Shown here: piece by piece, positions 51,992-61,777 of the stretch
Layout: each line of letters begins with the position of its first letter
Numbering within the stretch: position 1 is the stretch's first letter
NCBI GenBank assembly: GCA_024278595.1
Contig: JAJRSW010000011.1
Span: 1 to 64,000, forward strand
Source of the DNA: Fidelibacterota bacterium
GTDB lineage: Bacteria; Fidelibacterota; UBA8477; JABMPR01
Reading direction: 5' to 3'
DNA length: 64,000 nucleotides
Notes under the pieces: generated by a model
What the model saw: only the letters and a program-made list of their open reading frames with translations
Told to the model about the DNA's origin: nothing
The model's database searches: none
Made by a program: the position numbers and the translations under genes

Positions 51992-54832
51992 ATGAAACGT
52001 ATGCTACTAATGTCAATTTTACTGCTGTCAGTGGTGATAGCCCAGACCGTAGATTTTGACACAGAAATCCAACCAATTTTCAATGCTAACTGTACTGGCT
52101 GCCACGGCACCAGTGCTGGATTAAGCCTGGCAGAAGGTGTGAGCTATAACAATCTGGTTGATGTTGTATCTAATAATTATGCTCCTGCTTTGCGGGTGGT
52201 CAGTGGTGATCCCACGACATCAGTACTTTACAATAAAGTTGCTGGAACCGGTGTAAATGGCCAGCAAATGCCCGTAGGCGGCAGTTTGACGACTGACCAA
52301 GTAGCGCTGATCAGTACCTGGATCACGGAACTGGGTGCTATCACACCCATTACCATCGCCGAAGCACGAGCCACGGCCGAAGGTGAGATCGTTACCATTG
52401 AAGGTATTGTAACCAGTAGTAATTTTGGAACTGCCGGTAGCTATACGGAACATTCAGTTCAGGACGCAACAGGTGCGCTCATCGTTTTTGGTTATTTTGA
52501 TGCAGGGTTGGCTCTGGGAGATGCGGTTACAGTCACTGGGGAGTTAGATTCCTATAATGGAAAATTTGAGATCGTGATCAGCACGCCAGATGATGTTGTG
52601 GTTGTCAGCAGCGGTAACGAAATGCCCGCTTTTCAGGTCTTGACCATCGCAGACATCCTGGCAGCTCCAGAAGATTATGAGTCTGAGTTGATTCGCATCG
52701 ACAGTGCCACTATTGTAAGCGGCAATTGGCCAAATCCAGGAAGTAATGCAAATCTTGATATCAGTGATCCATCAGGTGCGACCATGGCGATGCGCATTGA
52801 TAAAGACACAGATGTGGATGAGGGTGAGCAGATCCTGGGATATTTTAATCTTCAATCTATACTCGGTCAGTATGACAGTTCAGACCCCTACGATGACGGG
52901 TACCAGGTCTTTCCCCGGTATTATTCTGATCTTGAACAGATTGGTGATCCTTCACCTCAGATCTCAGCAATTTCCCACGATCCGGCCAGTCCGACCCCTG
53001 CTGATGAGGTCACAGTTTCAGCAACGATCATTGACAATAATTCGGTGGCATCTGCTTCCCTATCCTACACAGTAAACAGTGGTGTTGAAATGGTCGTCGT
53101 AATGACTGCTGGTGCAGATGATGGCTATACAGGTCTTATTCCAGCTCAAGAGGCGAATGCTGTCGTCACCTACACCATCAGCGCAACTGATGATCTGGGT
53201 GGTGTGAGTACCTCCAACGAGTACACCTATCTGATCTACGGTGGCGATGTCACACCCATTGCCTCAATCCAGGATGGCACAGTGCCCTCAGGTACTGAGG
53301 TAACTATTGAGGGTATCGTTACGGCAGAACCCTATGCCTTTTATCCTGAAGATGATCTGCATTATTACTTTATCCAGGACGAGGCGGCCATGTTATCGGG
53401 TATCAAGGTATTCGATGCCGGTCGCGCTCTCGCTGAAGGTGATGAAGTTCGGCTTACGGGTACGGTTACCGAGTACTATGACATGACCGAAATCATTGAT
53501 GTCACTGAGCTCGAGATACTGAGTTCCGGCAATGAAATGGCTGCAGTGGTACTCCCACTGGATGCCGATCTGGAATTGTATGAAGGCTGTCTGGTTGTGG
53601 CAGAGAATGTGACTGTCTCTAATCCTGACGCTGGTTATGGTGAGTGGATCATCACAGATGGAACCAATGAAATAAACGTGGATGATGCTGCGGACTATTT
53701 CTATTATCCCTTGCAGGATGAGGCGCTTGCTGCAGTCGTTGGCGTACTGGATTATTCCTACAGCGTCTTCAAAATTCAACCGCGCCTGGCTCGTGATATT
53801 AAGACTGCCAATGGCTTGACCCGCATCCAGGCGATCCAACAGGTCAACTACTCTGATATCATGCCTCATTATGCACCACTCGACAGTCTGCTCTACTTTG
53901 CCGACTCCAGTTATATGATGCTGGACACTGTCACGGTTCAAGGGCTGGTTACCATGCCCACGGGACTGAGTTATGCCGGTGCTGGTGTGAAATTCATCTT
54001 TCAAGATGTGAACGGTGGACCCTGGTCAGCCATATTGGCCTATGATGAAGATGCTGCGGCTTTCCCGGTTCTTTTTGAAGGTGATCTGATTCAGGTAACA
54101 GGATATATTTCTGAATATACTACTCCTTCGAATACACCTGGTGTGTCAGCAATGACTGAGTTCTTTATTACGGGAGTACTTGAACTCATCGATGAATTTC
54201 AAACCCTTCCTGAACCACCTGTGGTAAACACTGGCGATCTACGCTGGCCAACCACGGCTGAGCAGTGGGGCAATGTGACGGTCAAAGTTCAAGATGCCAC
54301 CATTGCAATGCTAAACCCCACCGGCTTTGATATCATGGCCATTGATGATGGCAGCGGGATCGTCTATGTAGACGATGATTCTGATAGCCTGGCAAACTAT
54401 ATCCTGCCTCCTGCTCGAGCTGTGTTTGAAGAGGTGGAGGGTTGGATTTACCATCACTACGGTGATTATAGTGACTCAACGACCTATAAGCTGGTCCCTC
54501 TCTATGAAGAGGATCTGATCTTAAGCACCGTAGCCATTGATAATCTGGTAGTTCCTGAAGGATATACTCTGGGTAATTATCCCAACCCCTTCAACCCAAC
54601 CACCAACATTTCTTTCCGTATCCCGGAAGCCCAAACGGTTCGTTTGATGATCTACAACCAATTGGGCCAACAGGTGGTCACCTTATTGAATCAACCCCTG
54701 GAAGCCGGTAATTATGAAATTACCTGGCAGGGATTGGATGCCAAGGGTCGACCTGTATCATCCGGTCTTTACTTCTATCGCATGCTGGCTGGATCAGAAC
54801 AGCTGGTGGGCAAGATGACCTATTTGAAATAA
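51992..54832 (+). CDS. Multidomain T9SS cargo with N-terminal cytochrome c-like domain and OB-fold repeats
   Basis: The 946-residue protein has a signal peptide (cut after VIA, Gln at +1) and then a heme-binding CTGCH (Cys34, Cys37, His38) in a domain like planctomycete-type cytochrome c (FDTEIQPIFNANC...MPVGGSLTTDQVALISTWI). Several OB-fold-like segments follow, similar to YhcR/BOF-type (EGEIVTIEGIVTSSN..., GTEVTIEGIVTAEPY...), with an Ig-like region between them. The end is a type A sorting tail (NYPNPFNPTT...NQLGQQVVTLL...SSGLYFYRM...GKMTYLK). AAGGAGAAGGA precedes the ATG. It should be an extracellular heme protein. Confidence 0.88.
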   Translation: MKRMLLMSILLLSVVIAQTVDFDTEIQPIFNANCTGCHGTSAGLSLAEGVSYNNLVDVVSNNYAPALRVVSGDPTTSVLYNKVAGTGVNGQQMPVGGSLTTDQVALISTWITELGAITPITIAEARATAEGEIVTIEGIVTSSNFGTAGSYTEHSVQDATGALIVFGYFDAGLALGDAVTVTGELDSYNGKFEIVISTPDDVVVVSSGNEMPAFQVLTIADILAAPEDYESELIRIDSATIVSGNWPNPGSNANLDISDPSGATMAMRIDKDTDVDEGEQILGYFNLQSILGQYDSSDPYDDGYQVFPRYYSDLEQIGDPSPQISAISHDPASPTPADEVTVSATIIDNNSVASASLSYTVNSGVEMVVVMTAGADDGYTGLIPAQEANAVVTYTISATDDLGGVSTSNEYTYLIYGGDVTPIASIQDGTVPSGTEVTIEGIVTAEPYAFYPEDDLHYYFIQDEAAMLSGIKVFDAGRALAEGDEVRLTGTVTEYYDMTEIIDVTELEILSSGNEMAAVVLPLDADLELYEGCLVVAENVTVSNPDAGYGEWIITDGTNEINVDDAADYFYYPLQDEALAAVVGVLDYSYSVFKIQPRLARDIKTANGLTRIQAIQQVNYSDIMPHYAPLDSLLYFADSSYMMLDTVTVQGLVTMPTGLSYAGAGVKFIFQDVNGGPWSAILAYDEDAAAFPVLFEGDLIQVTGYISEYTTPSNTPGVSAMTEFFITGVLELIDEFQTLPEPPVVNTGDLRWPTTAEQWGNVTVKVQDATIAMLNPTGFDIMAIDDGSGIVYVDDDSDSLANYILPPARAVFEEVEGWIYHHYGDYSDSTTYKLVPLYEEDLILSTVAIDNLVVPEGYTLGNYPNPFNPTTNISFRIPEAQTVRLMIYNQLGQQVVTLLNQPLEAGNYEITWQGLDAKGRPVSSGLYFYRMLAGSEQLVGKMTYLK

Positions 54833-55075
54833 TCCTGGATTCCGATATTCCTGCCTGGGGCTTGCCCTGGGCAGGAGGATCGGGCCAATGAGCAGGCACT
54901 TCAGTGTCTACGCTCTGCTGGTTTACGATGCGCAAATAATCCAAATCGACACAAAGGAAAATCCGAGATCACTGCATCGCTTAACACCAATCGTAGTTCC
55001 AAATTACTACTTCACGACCCACCCCTGTTGCCCAGCCGGGGAGGGGGCTTGATTCATCTTTTCGTTGCCTTCATT

Positions 55076-56635
55076 GTGAAAAACACCTCAAGCAGAAGTA
55101 AGTTGAGGTCGCTCAGACCATGGGTGACTGGCTTTTGGCTCATCCTGGCATTATTGCTGTTGGTGGCCTGTGAAGCTCTGAAAAACCCCTTTCTGGAAGA
55201 GTTGCCCTCTGAAGGCTTGACCAATCAGGCGCCTGAGACCCATCTCTTCCTTAATTTTGATCCTAACCGCATGGACACAATTATTACGGATGGCGATACA
55301 TCCATCACCATGCATCTTGCCGATACTTCTACCAGTCAGCAGATCCTGTTCTGGTGGGGCGATGATTCTGATGGTGAGGTGATCGCCTATCACTATCGTT
55401 GGAATTTTCAGGATGAGTGGACCCGCACAAACCTGGAAACAGACACATTTTTTCTTCCGCTGCAAGTTTTGTATGATGAATTTGTCTTCGAAGTAAAAGC
55501 AGAAGATAATAATGGCAGTCTGGATCCCTCACCTGCTACACTGAGAATACCAGTGACCAACACACCGCCAGAGATCGAATTTACAGTTGCCAGCAATCCG
55601 GCTGCCGGAAGTGATCCTTCAATTGAATATGTCACTTTTCCTACGCGCACCTTTAACTGGGTTGTTTCAGATCTGGATGGTTTTGAAACCATCAACCAGG
55701 TTCGATACGCAGTGGATGACACACTGGATTGGGTCTACGTGTCGAATGAGATCAGTAGTGTAACGCTGAGCAATTTAAGTGCAGGGCTGCATACCTTTTA
55801 TGTGCAAGCCATCGATACTGCTGGTGCACGCAGCCGGTTATTAACTTTTCCCGATACCCTGGACAGCACCGTTCCAGATTATTGGCGTGTGCGAGAGCCC
55901 AGGGGTGAGATTCTATTGGTTGATGATGATCCTGGTAACGATGATCCTGATGCGCATCCAATCTACACCGAAATGCTTGAATCCATTTATGGTCCGGAAG
56001 GATATACACTCTTTGATCTTAGTGAAGATATCTATGGCTTACCGCAAGCTCAGAGCGACCAATTGGCCATGTACAGCTATTTTAAAACCATTGTCTGGTT
56101 TCATTATGGTGGGACCCCCAATCTCCCTGATGCAGATGAGTCAATGACCCGCTATGTAAACAATGGGGGTAATCTTTTTATTTCTTCCATGAATGTAATC
56201 ATCGATACTGGACCTACCCCGAATGATACGACCTGGTATATTGATTATTCATATATTGAAATGGACTCGGTTTTTATTCTGGACCATTCGGGTCGCCTGA
56301 GACGGCCCATCACAATCTATCTTCTTGATCCAAGCCAGACACAGGAGCCAACCATTCTGGACAGTTTGATCACCAGTGTCTCCATCACCCGGCGGGTCAT
56401 TTCCTATCAAGCCCTGGAACTGGAGCCTGGGGCGACAAGCACCGACCTGTTTGTCATTCAAGAGCCCAGTTCGGCAACCCATGCCTGGACCGGTAATCCT
56501 CCGGTGGCCCAGTTGTATCAAGCTTCACCAACGTCCGGGCAAGTCGTGTTCTTTTCCCTACCTTTTCAGTATTGTGACGGCTCAGGGAATCTCGGCAGCA
56601 CGCTCCAATATGTACTCGAGGATATTTTCCATTGA
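55076..56635 (+). CDS. Lipoprotein with FnIII/Ig-like domains and a GATase-like C-terminal domain
   Basis: The start is uncertain; GTG 55076 gives a sensible lipoprotein signal ending LLLLVAC, while the ORF opens at TTG 55028. The 519-residue protein then has a 'APETHLFLNFDPN...DSDGEVIAYHYRWN' FnIII/PKD-like domain, a second Ig-like domain, and a C-terminal alpha/beta domain starting GEILLVDDDPGNDD, with NNGGNLFISSMNV. That last part is like the flavodoxin-like or GATase1-like domains seen in surface proteins of this group. Its stop overlaps the TonB-receptor start, so it is translationally coupled to it. Confidence 0.78.
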   Translation: MKNTSSRSKLRSLRPWVTGFWLILALLLLVACEALKNPFLEELPSEGLTNQAPETHLFLNFDPNRMDTIITDGDTSITMHLADTSTSQQILFWWGDDSDGEVIAYHYRWNFQDEWTRTNLETDTFFLPLQVLYDEFVFEVKAEDNNGSLDPSPATLRIPVTNTPPEIEFTVASNPAAGSDPSIEYVTFPTRTFNWVVSDLDGFETINQVRYAVDDTLDWVYVSNEISSVTLSNLSAGLHTFYVQAIDTAGARSRLLTFPDTLDSTVPDYWRVREPRGEILLVDDDPGNDDPDAHPIYTEMLESIYGPEGYTLFDLSEDIYGLPQAQSDQLAMYSYFKTIVWFHYGGTPNLPDADESMTRYVNNGGNLFISSMNVIIDTGPTPNDTTWYIDYSYIEMDSVFILDHSGRLRRPITIYLLDPSQTQEPTILDSLITSVSITRRVISYQALELEPGATSTDLFVIQEPSSATHAWTGNPPVAQLYQASPTSGQVVFFSLPFQYCDGSGNLGSTLQYVLEDIFH

Positions 56636-59373
56636 TCTTGAAGGCTTTTAAACTGGGGGTTCTGCTGTTTGCAGCCATTTCATTGTCGGCTCAGAGTACC
56701 TGCATTATTGAGGGGCGGGTGATGGACGCCAAAGCTGGGATCGGTCTGCCTGGTGTCAATGTCATCATAAAAGGGACCTATTACGGCGGGGCCACAGATC
56801 TGGAGGGTCGGTTTCGCCTGACCGGGATGTCACCGGGTACCTACGATCTGGAATTTACCATGATCGGTTATAAAGTAGTTCTGAAGACCGGGGTTTCGGT
56901 CACCATTGCCGAAGCGGTTCAGGTTGAGATCGATCTGGAAGAGACCACGCTGGCTCTGGGACAGGAGATCATCGTAGAAGGGGAACGACCCCTGTTCGAG
57001 GTGGACCAGACTGCCTCCAGTGTGAGACTGACTGCTGATGATCTCAAGCTGAACATCGTGGAAAATCTTACTGATATTTTAGCTGAGCAAGTTGGCATCA
57101 CCTCCCGGGACAATGAGATCCATGTCCGCGGTGGGCGCGTCGATGAGTCCCTGTTCATTGTTGATGGAATGGCGGTTAAGGATCCCCTGTTTGGATCTTC
57201 CAACAACATCTACCTCAATGTGGATGCCATTGAAGAGCTGGAAGTTATCACAGGCGGGTTTAATGCTGAATACGGGCAAGCCATGTCCGGTATCATCAAC
57301 ATTCGGATCAAGGAGGGTTCAGCAGACTATCATGGTACACTGGGGTACTCCAGCGACAATTTTGGATTAAAGACCCTACCTTGGCAAATTTACCGCAAAG
57401 ACCGGCTTGAATTCACCCTGAGTGGACCAGAATTCATAACCGGTGCGTTGAGTTCTCTGGGTATCAAGCTACCCGGGCAAATCAGTTTCTTCATGAATGG
57501 CTACATGCATATCAATGATTCCTATCTACCACATGCAAAGAAGCTGGTACCTGCCCAGGATTGGATGGAGGCACTGGCACCCCGGGCTCAGAATGACTGG
57601 CACGCACTTTACAAACTTACCTGGCGGCTAAACAGCCAGCAGAAACTCAGTATCAGCTATGACCGTACCCTGAACATCAACATGGGCAAAAGATTTCCCT
57701 ACAACTACCAGGAAATGTTGGAAAATTATAACACTCAAACCCAGGAATCAATCCTGACCAGTCTGCTTTACACCCACACTTTGTCACCAAAACTGTTTTA
57801 TGAGATCACTGTCGGTCGATTTTTTATTAATCGGCATTCTGCTGTTCAGGGTAAACACTGGACCGAATATGAGCAGACATCGGATATTGAGCCGATCAAA
57901 TATTTCGTGACGGGGATTGACGGCAGCATTGATATCTCCTATGGCGATAAGTTCTGGGATCACGGGGATGCCCCGGATTGGTACGATTACTATTCTGAAA
58001 ACTATTCTTTCGATCTCGATCTGAACTATCAACCCTCTCAGCGCCACAGCTTCAAGACCGGATTTGATCATAAACGGTCGGAGCTGCAGGTCATCGATAT
58101 CGATTCGCCCTGGCTGGGAGAATCTGGTTTTGGGCGGAATTATGATTTCTACAATGTCACTACGGATTATGGTTCGATCTATTTCCAGGATCGGATCACC
58201 TTTGACGGCATGATCGCCAATCTGGGTTTACGCTATGATTACTGGTTCCCCGGACAATATCTGGAAGATGCTGTGGCTGATAGCAGTGTCCTCACCATCA
58301 CGGATGCTGGCCGGGCTAAATTCTACCAGGATACTTTCCAGTTATTCGGAAGTGGACCACGCGGCAAAGGTCATTTGAGTCCTCGATTGGGTATTTCACA
58401 CCCGGTGACCGACTCTGATGTCCTATACTTCAACTATGGTCATTTTTCACAGCTGCCCACCTTTAACTATGTGTATGCAAAATTGCGGGCCTCCGCTGAA
58501 GCCACTTATCAACTATTTGGCAATCCTAATTTAAATCCCAAGACCACCGTAGCTTATGAAATTGGTATCAAACATAAATTCGATGCTAACCAGGTACTGG
58601 AGGTCAAAGCCTTTTACAAGGATATGTTTGATTATGAGACCAGTCAGCGGGTCACCCTGTTTAACCCCCGTTACGGTCATCTTTCCTATTTGATCTATAT
58701 CAACATGGATTATGCCCGGTCCCGTGGAATTGAAGTGAAATTTAAACGCCGGTTTGCCAGATTCTTTTCTGCTGATGCAAACTTGAGCTATAGCATCACA
58801 ACTGGGAAAAGTTCCACTCCCCTTGATAATCTGTTGGTGGAAGCCGGACGTTTGGATGAAAAACCCCTGGGAGAGAATTTTCTGCGTTGGGATCAACCTT
58901 TAAGCATTTTCACCAACCTGTATTTCAATATGGGGCCAAAAGATGATGTGAGGATCCTGGGGGTCAGACTGCCCCGGAATTGGGGCATTTCCACCCGGAT
59001 CGAATATGAGAGTGGTTGGCGGTACACCGGCATGCAAAATATCACTCTGCGTGAAGAGGACGGTCAACTCTATTACGAGGGAACCCCCCAGAGTGATACA
59101 CCCTTTAACATGCTGGCTGACCCAATCACCACAGTTGATCTGAAGCTCAATAAATTCTTTACGCTGGCTACCCTGAATTGGAAAGTATACTGTACCATTG
59201 AAAACCTGTTCAATGTGGCTCGCCCGCGGATGATCAATCCCTTTACCGGACAACCCTATGATCCCGGTGAGATATTTTCCTATGGCTATCTCAATAGCCC
59301 CAACCCCAATTATAACCCGGGCCGGTATAGCATACCGCGAACAGTTGAATTGGGTTTGAGTGTGCGATTCTGA
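56632..59373 (+). CDS. TonB-dependent outer-membrane receptor with CarboxypepD_reg-like plug extension
   Basis: The 913-residue protein has a signal peptide (cut after LSA, Gln at +1), then a carboxypeptidase-regulatory-like domain (about 22-105: GRVMDAKAGIGLPGVNVIIKGTYYGGATDLEGRF). The TonB plug follows (about 120-230: DILAEQVGITSRDNEIHVRGGRVDESLFIVDG, EVITGGFNAEYGQAMSGIINI). A large 22-strand barrel closes the protein and ends in aromatic VELGLSVRF. This is the SusC-like/CarboxypepD receptor architecture, importing large substrates using TonB energy. The start is TTG, overlapping the preceding stop; a second TTG is two codons downstream. It is coupled to the PorV-like gene. Confidence 0.93.
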   Translation: MILKAFKLGVLLFAAISLSAQSTCIIEGRVMDAKAGIGLPGVNVIIKGTYYGGATDLEGRFRLTGMSPGTYDLEFTMIGYKVVLKTGVSVTIAEAVQVEIDLEETTLALGQEIIVEGERPLFEVDQTASSVRLTADDLKLNIVENLTDILAEQVGITSRDNEIHVRGGRVDESLFIVDGMAVKDPLFGSSNNIYLNVDAIEELEVITGGFNAEYGQAMSGIINIRIKEGSADYHGTLGYSSDNFGLKTLPWQIYRKDRLEFTLSGPEFITGALSSLGIKLPGQISFFMNGYMHINDSYLPHAKKLVPAQDWMEALAPRAQNDWHALYKLTWRLNSQQKLSISYDRTLNINMGKRFPYNYQEMLENYNTQTQESILTSLLYTHTLSPKLFYEITVGRFFINRHSAVQGKHWTEYEQTSDIEPIKYFVTGIDGSIDISYGDKFWDHGDAPDWYDYYSENYSFDLDLNYQPSQRHSFKTGFDHKRSELQVIDIDSPWLGESGFGRNYDFYNVTTDYGSIYFQDRITFDGMIANLGLRYDYWFPGQYLEDAVADSSVLTITDAGRAKFYQDTFQLFGSGPRGKGHLSPRLGISHPVTDSDVLYFNYGHFSQLPTFNYVYAKLRASAEATYQLFGNPNLNPKTTVAYEIGIKHKFDANQVLEVKAFYKDMFDYETSQRVTLFNPRYGHLSYLIYINMDYARSRGIEVKFKRRFARFFSADANLSYSITTGKSSTPLDNLLVEAGRLDEKPLGENFLRWDQPLSIFTNLYFNMGPKDDVRILGVRLPRNWGISTRIEYESGWRYTGMQNITLREEDGQLYYEGTPQSDTPFNMLADPITTVDLKLNKFFTLATLNWKVYCTIENLFNVARPRMINPFTGQPYDPGEIFSYGYLNSPNPNYNPGRYSIPRTVELGLSVRF

Positions 59374-60344
59374 TGCGTCGAATCCTATATCTATTCAGCC
59401 TCATGCTCTTGGTGCAGACCCTCTCTGCTCAAAATAATCTGTTTCCACGCTTAGGTGGTCAGCGTGCTGGCACCTCATCCTTTTCCTTTTTAAAGATCGA
59501 TATCAGCGCACGGGCGCACGGGATGGCCGGTGCCTATACGGCCATTGCTGATGATGCCACCAGTTTATTCTGGAACCCGGCTGGTGCCGCTCAGATCGGC
59601 CAAACGCTGGGCATCATGGTGGATCAAAGTCAATGGATTGCTGACTTCCAGCTGAGTAGCTTTGCCGGAATCTGGCAATTGGGAGGTATCCATCATATCG
59701 GTTTGAGCGCTCTGGCACTGTACGCCCCTCCGACTGAGATCACCACTGAGTACAATCCTGACGGAACCGGGGAGTACTTCAATTATGGTAACATGCTCAT
59801 CGGGTTAAGCTATGCTCTGCGGATGACAGATCGTTTTTCATTTGGACTGACCACCAAATTGGTTGAAGAACAACTGGCTGATCTGTACATGCGTAGTATC
59901 CTTTTGGATCTGGGTACTTTTTACCGGACGGGGTACAAGGATCTCCGCTTCGCCGTTGCTCTCCTCAATTTTGGTAGTCCGGCGCGTCCGGGAGGTACTT
60001 ATCTCAACAACGATAGCCTGAAGACTGAGTATGAGGCTTTTGCACCACCCACTATCTTCCGGTTGGGCGTCGCTTATGAATGGTTCCAGTCCGATAGACA
60101 AGAGTTGACCACTTCGATCCAGCTGAATCATCCCGTAGATGATGCTGAGAATATTACATTAGGCTTGGAATATGGCTTGGGCGACCTGCTATTTCTGCGG
60201 GGTGGGCAAGTATTCGGCGATGAAGTTCGGACCTGGACAGTTGGTCTGGGAATTCGCTGGGCCGGGTTTAGCTTTGATTATTCGTATGCCGACATGGCAG
60301 ATCTCAATCGCACAGAGCATTTTACGCTGGGCTGGACTTTCTGA
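59373..60344 (+). CDS. PorV/UPF0164-family outer-membrane protein
   Basis: The 323-residue protein has a signal peptide (cut after LSA, Gln at +1) and then the family signature GTSSFSFLKIDISARAHGMAGAYTAIADDATSLFWNPAGAAQI, almost the textbook PorV/UPF0164 opening. Amphipathic strands fill the rest, ending TLGWTF. Family members with T9SS act as cargo shuttles or attachment partners. It is coupled to the TonB receptor before it (TGATG overlap) and to the NHL lipoprotein after it. Confidence 0.9.
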   Translation: MRRILYLFSLMLLVQTLSAQNNLFPRLGGQRAGTSSFSFLKIDISARAHGMAGAYTAIADDATSLFWNPAGAAQIGQTLGIMVDQSQWIADFQLSSFAGIWQLGGIHHIGLSALALYAPPTEITTEYNPDGTGEYFNYGNMLIGLSYALRMTDRFSFGLTTKLVEEQLADLYMRSILLDLGTFYRTGYKDLRFAVALLNFGSPARPGGTYLNNDSLKTEYEAFAPPTIFRLGVAYEWFQSDRQELTTSIQLNHPVDDAENITLGLEYGLGDLLFLRGGQVFGDEVRTWTVGLGIRWAGFSFDYSYADMADLNRTEHFTLGWTF

Positions 60345-61705
60345 TGATATATTCAAAACCAGCCACACTTAATAAATTTCTCATGCTGGTCTGGTTAAGT
60401 TTCATATTTGCTTGTGGCGTAAAGGTCGATCTGCCCACTGCCAGTCAAAATGATACACCCGTGTCCGGAGCCAACGATACATCCTATATTCGGATCAGCC
60501 CTGATTGGGATGCCGGGAACGGGTATTTGTTCTCCAGCCCATGGGATGTGATCGTAGGGGCGGATGGTTACCTCTTTATTGCTGATCACGCTCAAGCGAC
60601 TATTCATGTTATCAGTGCCGCCGGCGTGGAGATCCTGGCAGATGCCTATGGAAATGATTTCTCGGCGCTGTCCAATATTACAGATCCAAGTGGATTGTCA
60701 GTCCTGCCCATGGCTATCGCCCAGGATAGTCGCCTCAACCTGTTCATTGCTGATAGCAGTAATCGGATAATAGTCTGGAATCAATACCTGAACAATGTGG
60801 GCGTAGATTCCATGGCAGTTTCCATCCGGTTGCGTTCTGCAACTGATGCTCTGCTCTGGGTGGCTGATTATGATTCGATTGCAGCACTTCAAGCAGGCGG
60901 CTGGACCATTGAAGACGTAGAATGGTCGGATCAGAACCTGGAACAGTGGTTGGCCCCTCGCCTGTTCTGGGATGCCAGTGATAGTCTGGAGGCTCAGCAG
61001 GTCAGTTTGTACTATGTTGACCCTGATTCTGTACTGGTCACCGGTATCAGCAGTAGTGGGGATATATGTCAAGTGGCTGATGCCCACTCCAATTCCATTT
61101 TAGGTCTATCTTATGTACCGACTGCTTTACTGATGACGGGAAGCGGTGCGGAAATTCTGGTTTATCGCGGAACAATGACAGCCCGGACTGTTTCGACCGG
61201 CACGGGAAATGGGACGGTTAACGATCCACGCGGGATGACTCAGGATCAGAATGGGGGGCTTTATTACACCCAATGGGGGGAGAATTTTAGCGTGCACAAG
61301 GTCGGTGGGAACAGTGGCTTTGAGTTTGGTGAAGATGATATCATGAACATTGAACGTTATGATCATGCTTCTGATGTCGCCCTGGATCAAATCGGTAATA
61401 TATTTATCGCCGATACCGGTCATGATCTGATCCAGCAATTCTCATCATTGGGTAAATTTGCCTTTAATATTGGTATCAGTCGGGTCTTTGTTGATTCCAC
61501 CATTATTGACTCCGTGCTTATCGATTCTATCTATCAAGTCTCTGAGCGGGATACCACCTTTCGAGTTGAGGTTGCCGATATCCTACGTGCCCCGCGTAGT
61601 GTTGCAGTGGATGCCACTGGCATTGTCTATATTGCTGATACCAACAATGACCGAATCATGCGTTACCGGCTTTCGACTGAGTTTGATTACGAAACTGAGA
61701 ATTGA
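60344..61705 (+). CDS. Lipoprotein with NHL-type beta-propeller
   Basis: The 453-residue product has a lipoprotein signal (lipobox FIFAC) and then NHL-like blades (WDVIVGADGYLFIADHAQATIHVIS, ARDVALDQIGNIFIADTGHDLIQQFS, PRSVAVDATGIVYIADTNNDRIMRY), which form a propeller used in protein or ligand binding. No catalytic residues are recognised. The ATG overlaps the preceding PorV-like stop by one base. It is the last gene of a run of coupled genes that begins with the lipoprotein at 55076. Confidence 0.88.
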   Translation: MIYSKPATLNKFLMLVWLSFIFACGVKVDLPTASQNDTPVSGANDTSYIRISPDWDAGNGYLFSSPWDVIVGADGYLFIADHAQATIHVISAAGVEILADAYGNDFSALSNITDPSGLSVLPMAIAQDSRLNLFIADSSNRIIVWNQYLNNVGVDSMAVSIRLRSATDALLWVADYDSIAALQAGGWTIEDVEWSDQNLEQWLAPRLFWDASDSLEAQQVSLYYVDPDSVLVTGISSSGDICQVADAHSNSILGLSYVPTALLMTGSGAEILVYRGTMTARTVSTGTGNGTVNDPRGMTQDQNGGLYYTQWGENFSVHKVGGNSGFEFGEDDIMNIERYDHASDVALDQIGNIFIADTGHDLIQQFSSLGKFAFNIGISRVFVDSTIIDSVLIDSIYQVSERDTTFRVEVADILRAPRSVAVDATGIVYIADTNNDRIMRYRLSTEFDYETEN

Positions 61706-61752
61706 TTGATTATCAGTCCCCAGCCTGAAGGGGGGGGCTGATAACCAATCAA
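61702..61752 (+). terminator. Inverted repeat after the NHL gene, possible terminator
   Basis: Long inverted repeat with ATTGATTATCAG and CTGATAACCAAT arms around a GC-rich stem (CCCC/GGGG). There is no good T tract, so termination is only probable. Confidence 0.5.
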
Positions 61753-61777
61753 TTCGGAAACAGCTCTTGGGAGAATA

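Noticed and set aside
53393-54004. 203-codon minus ORF
   Set aside because: It is opposite the OB-fold region of the cytochrome cargo gene, with no signal or motif support.
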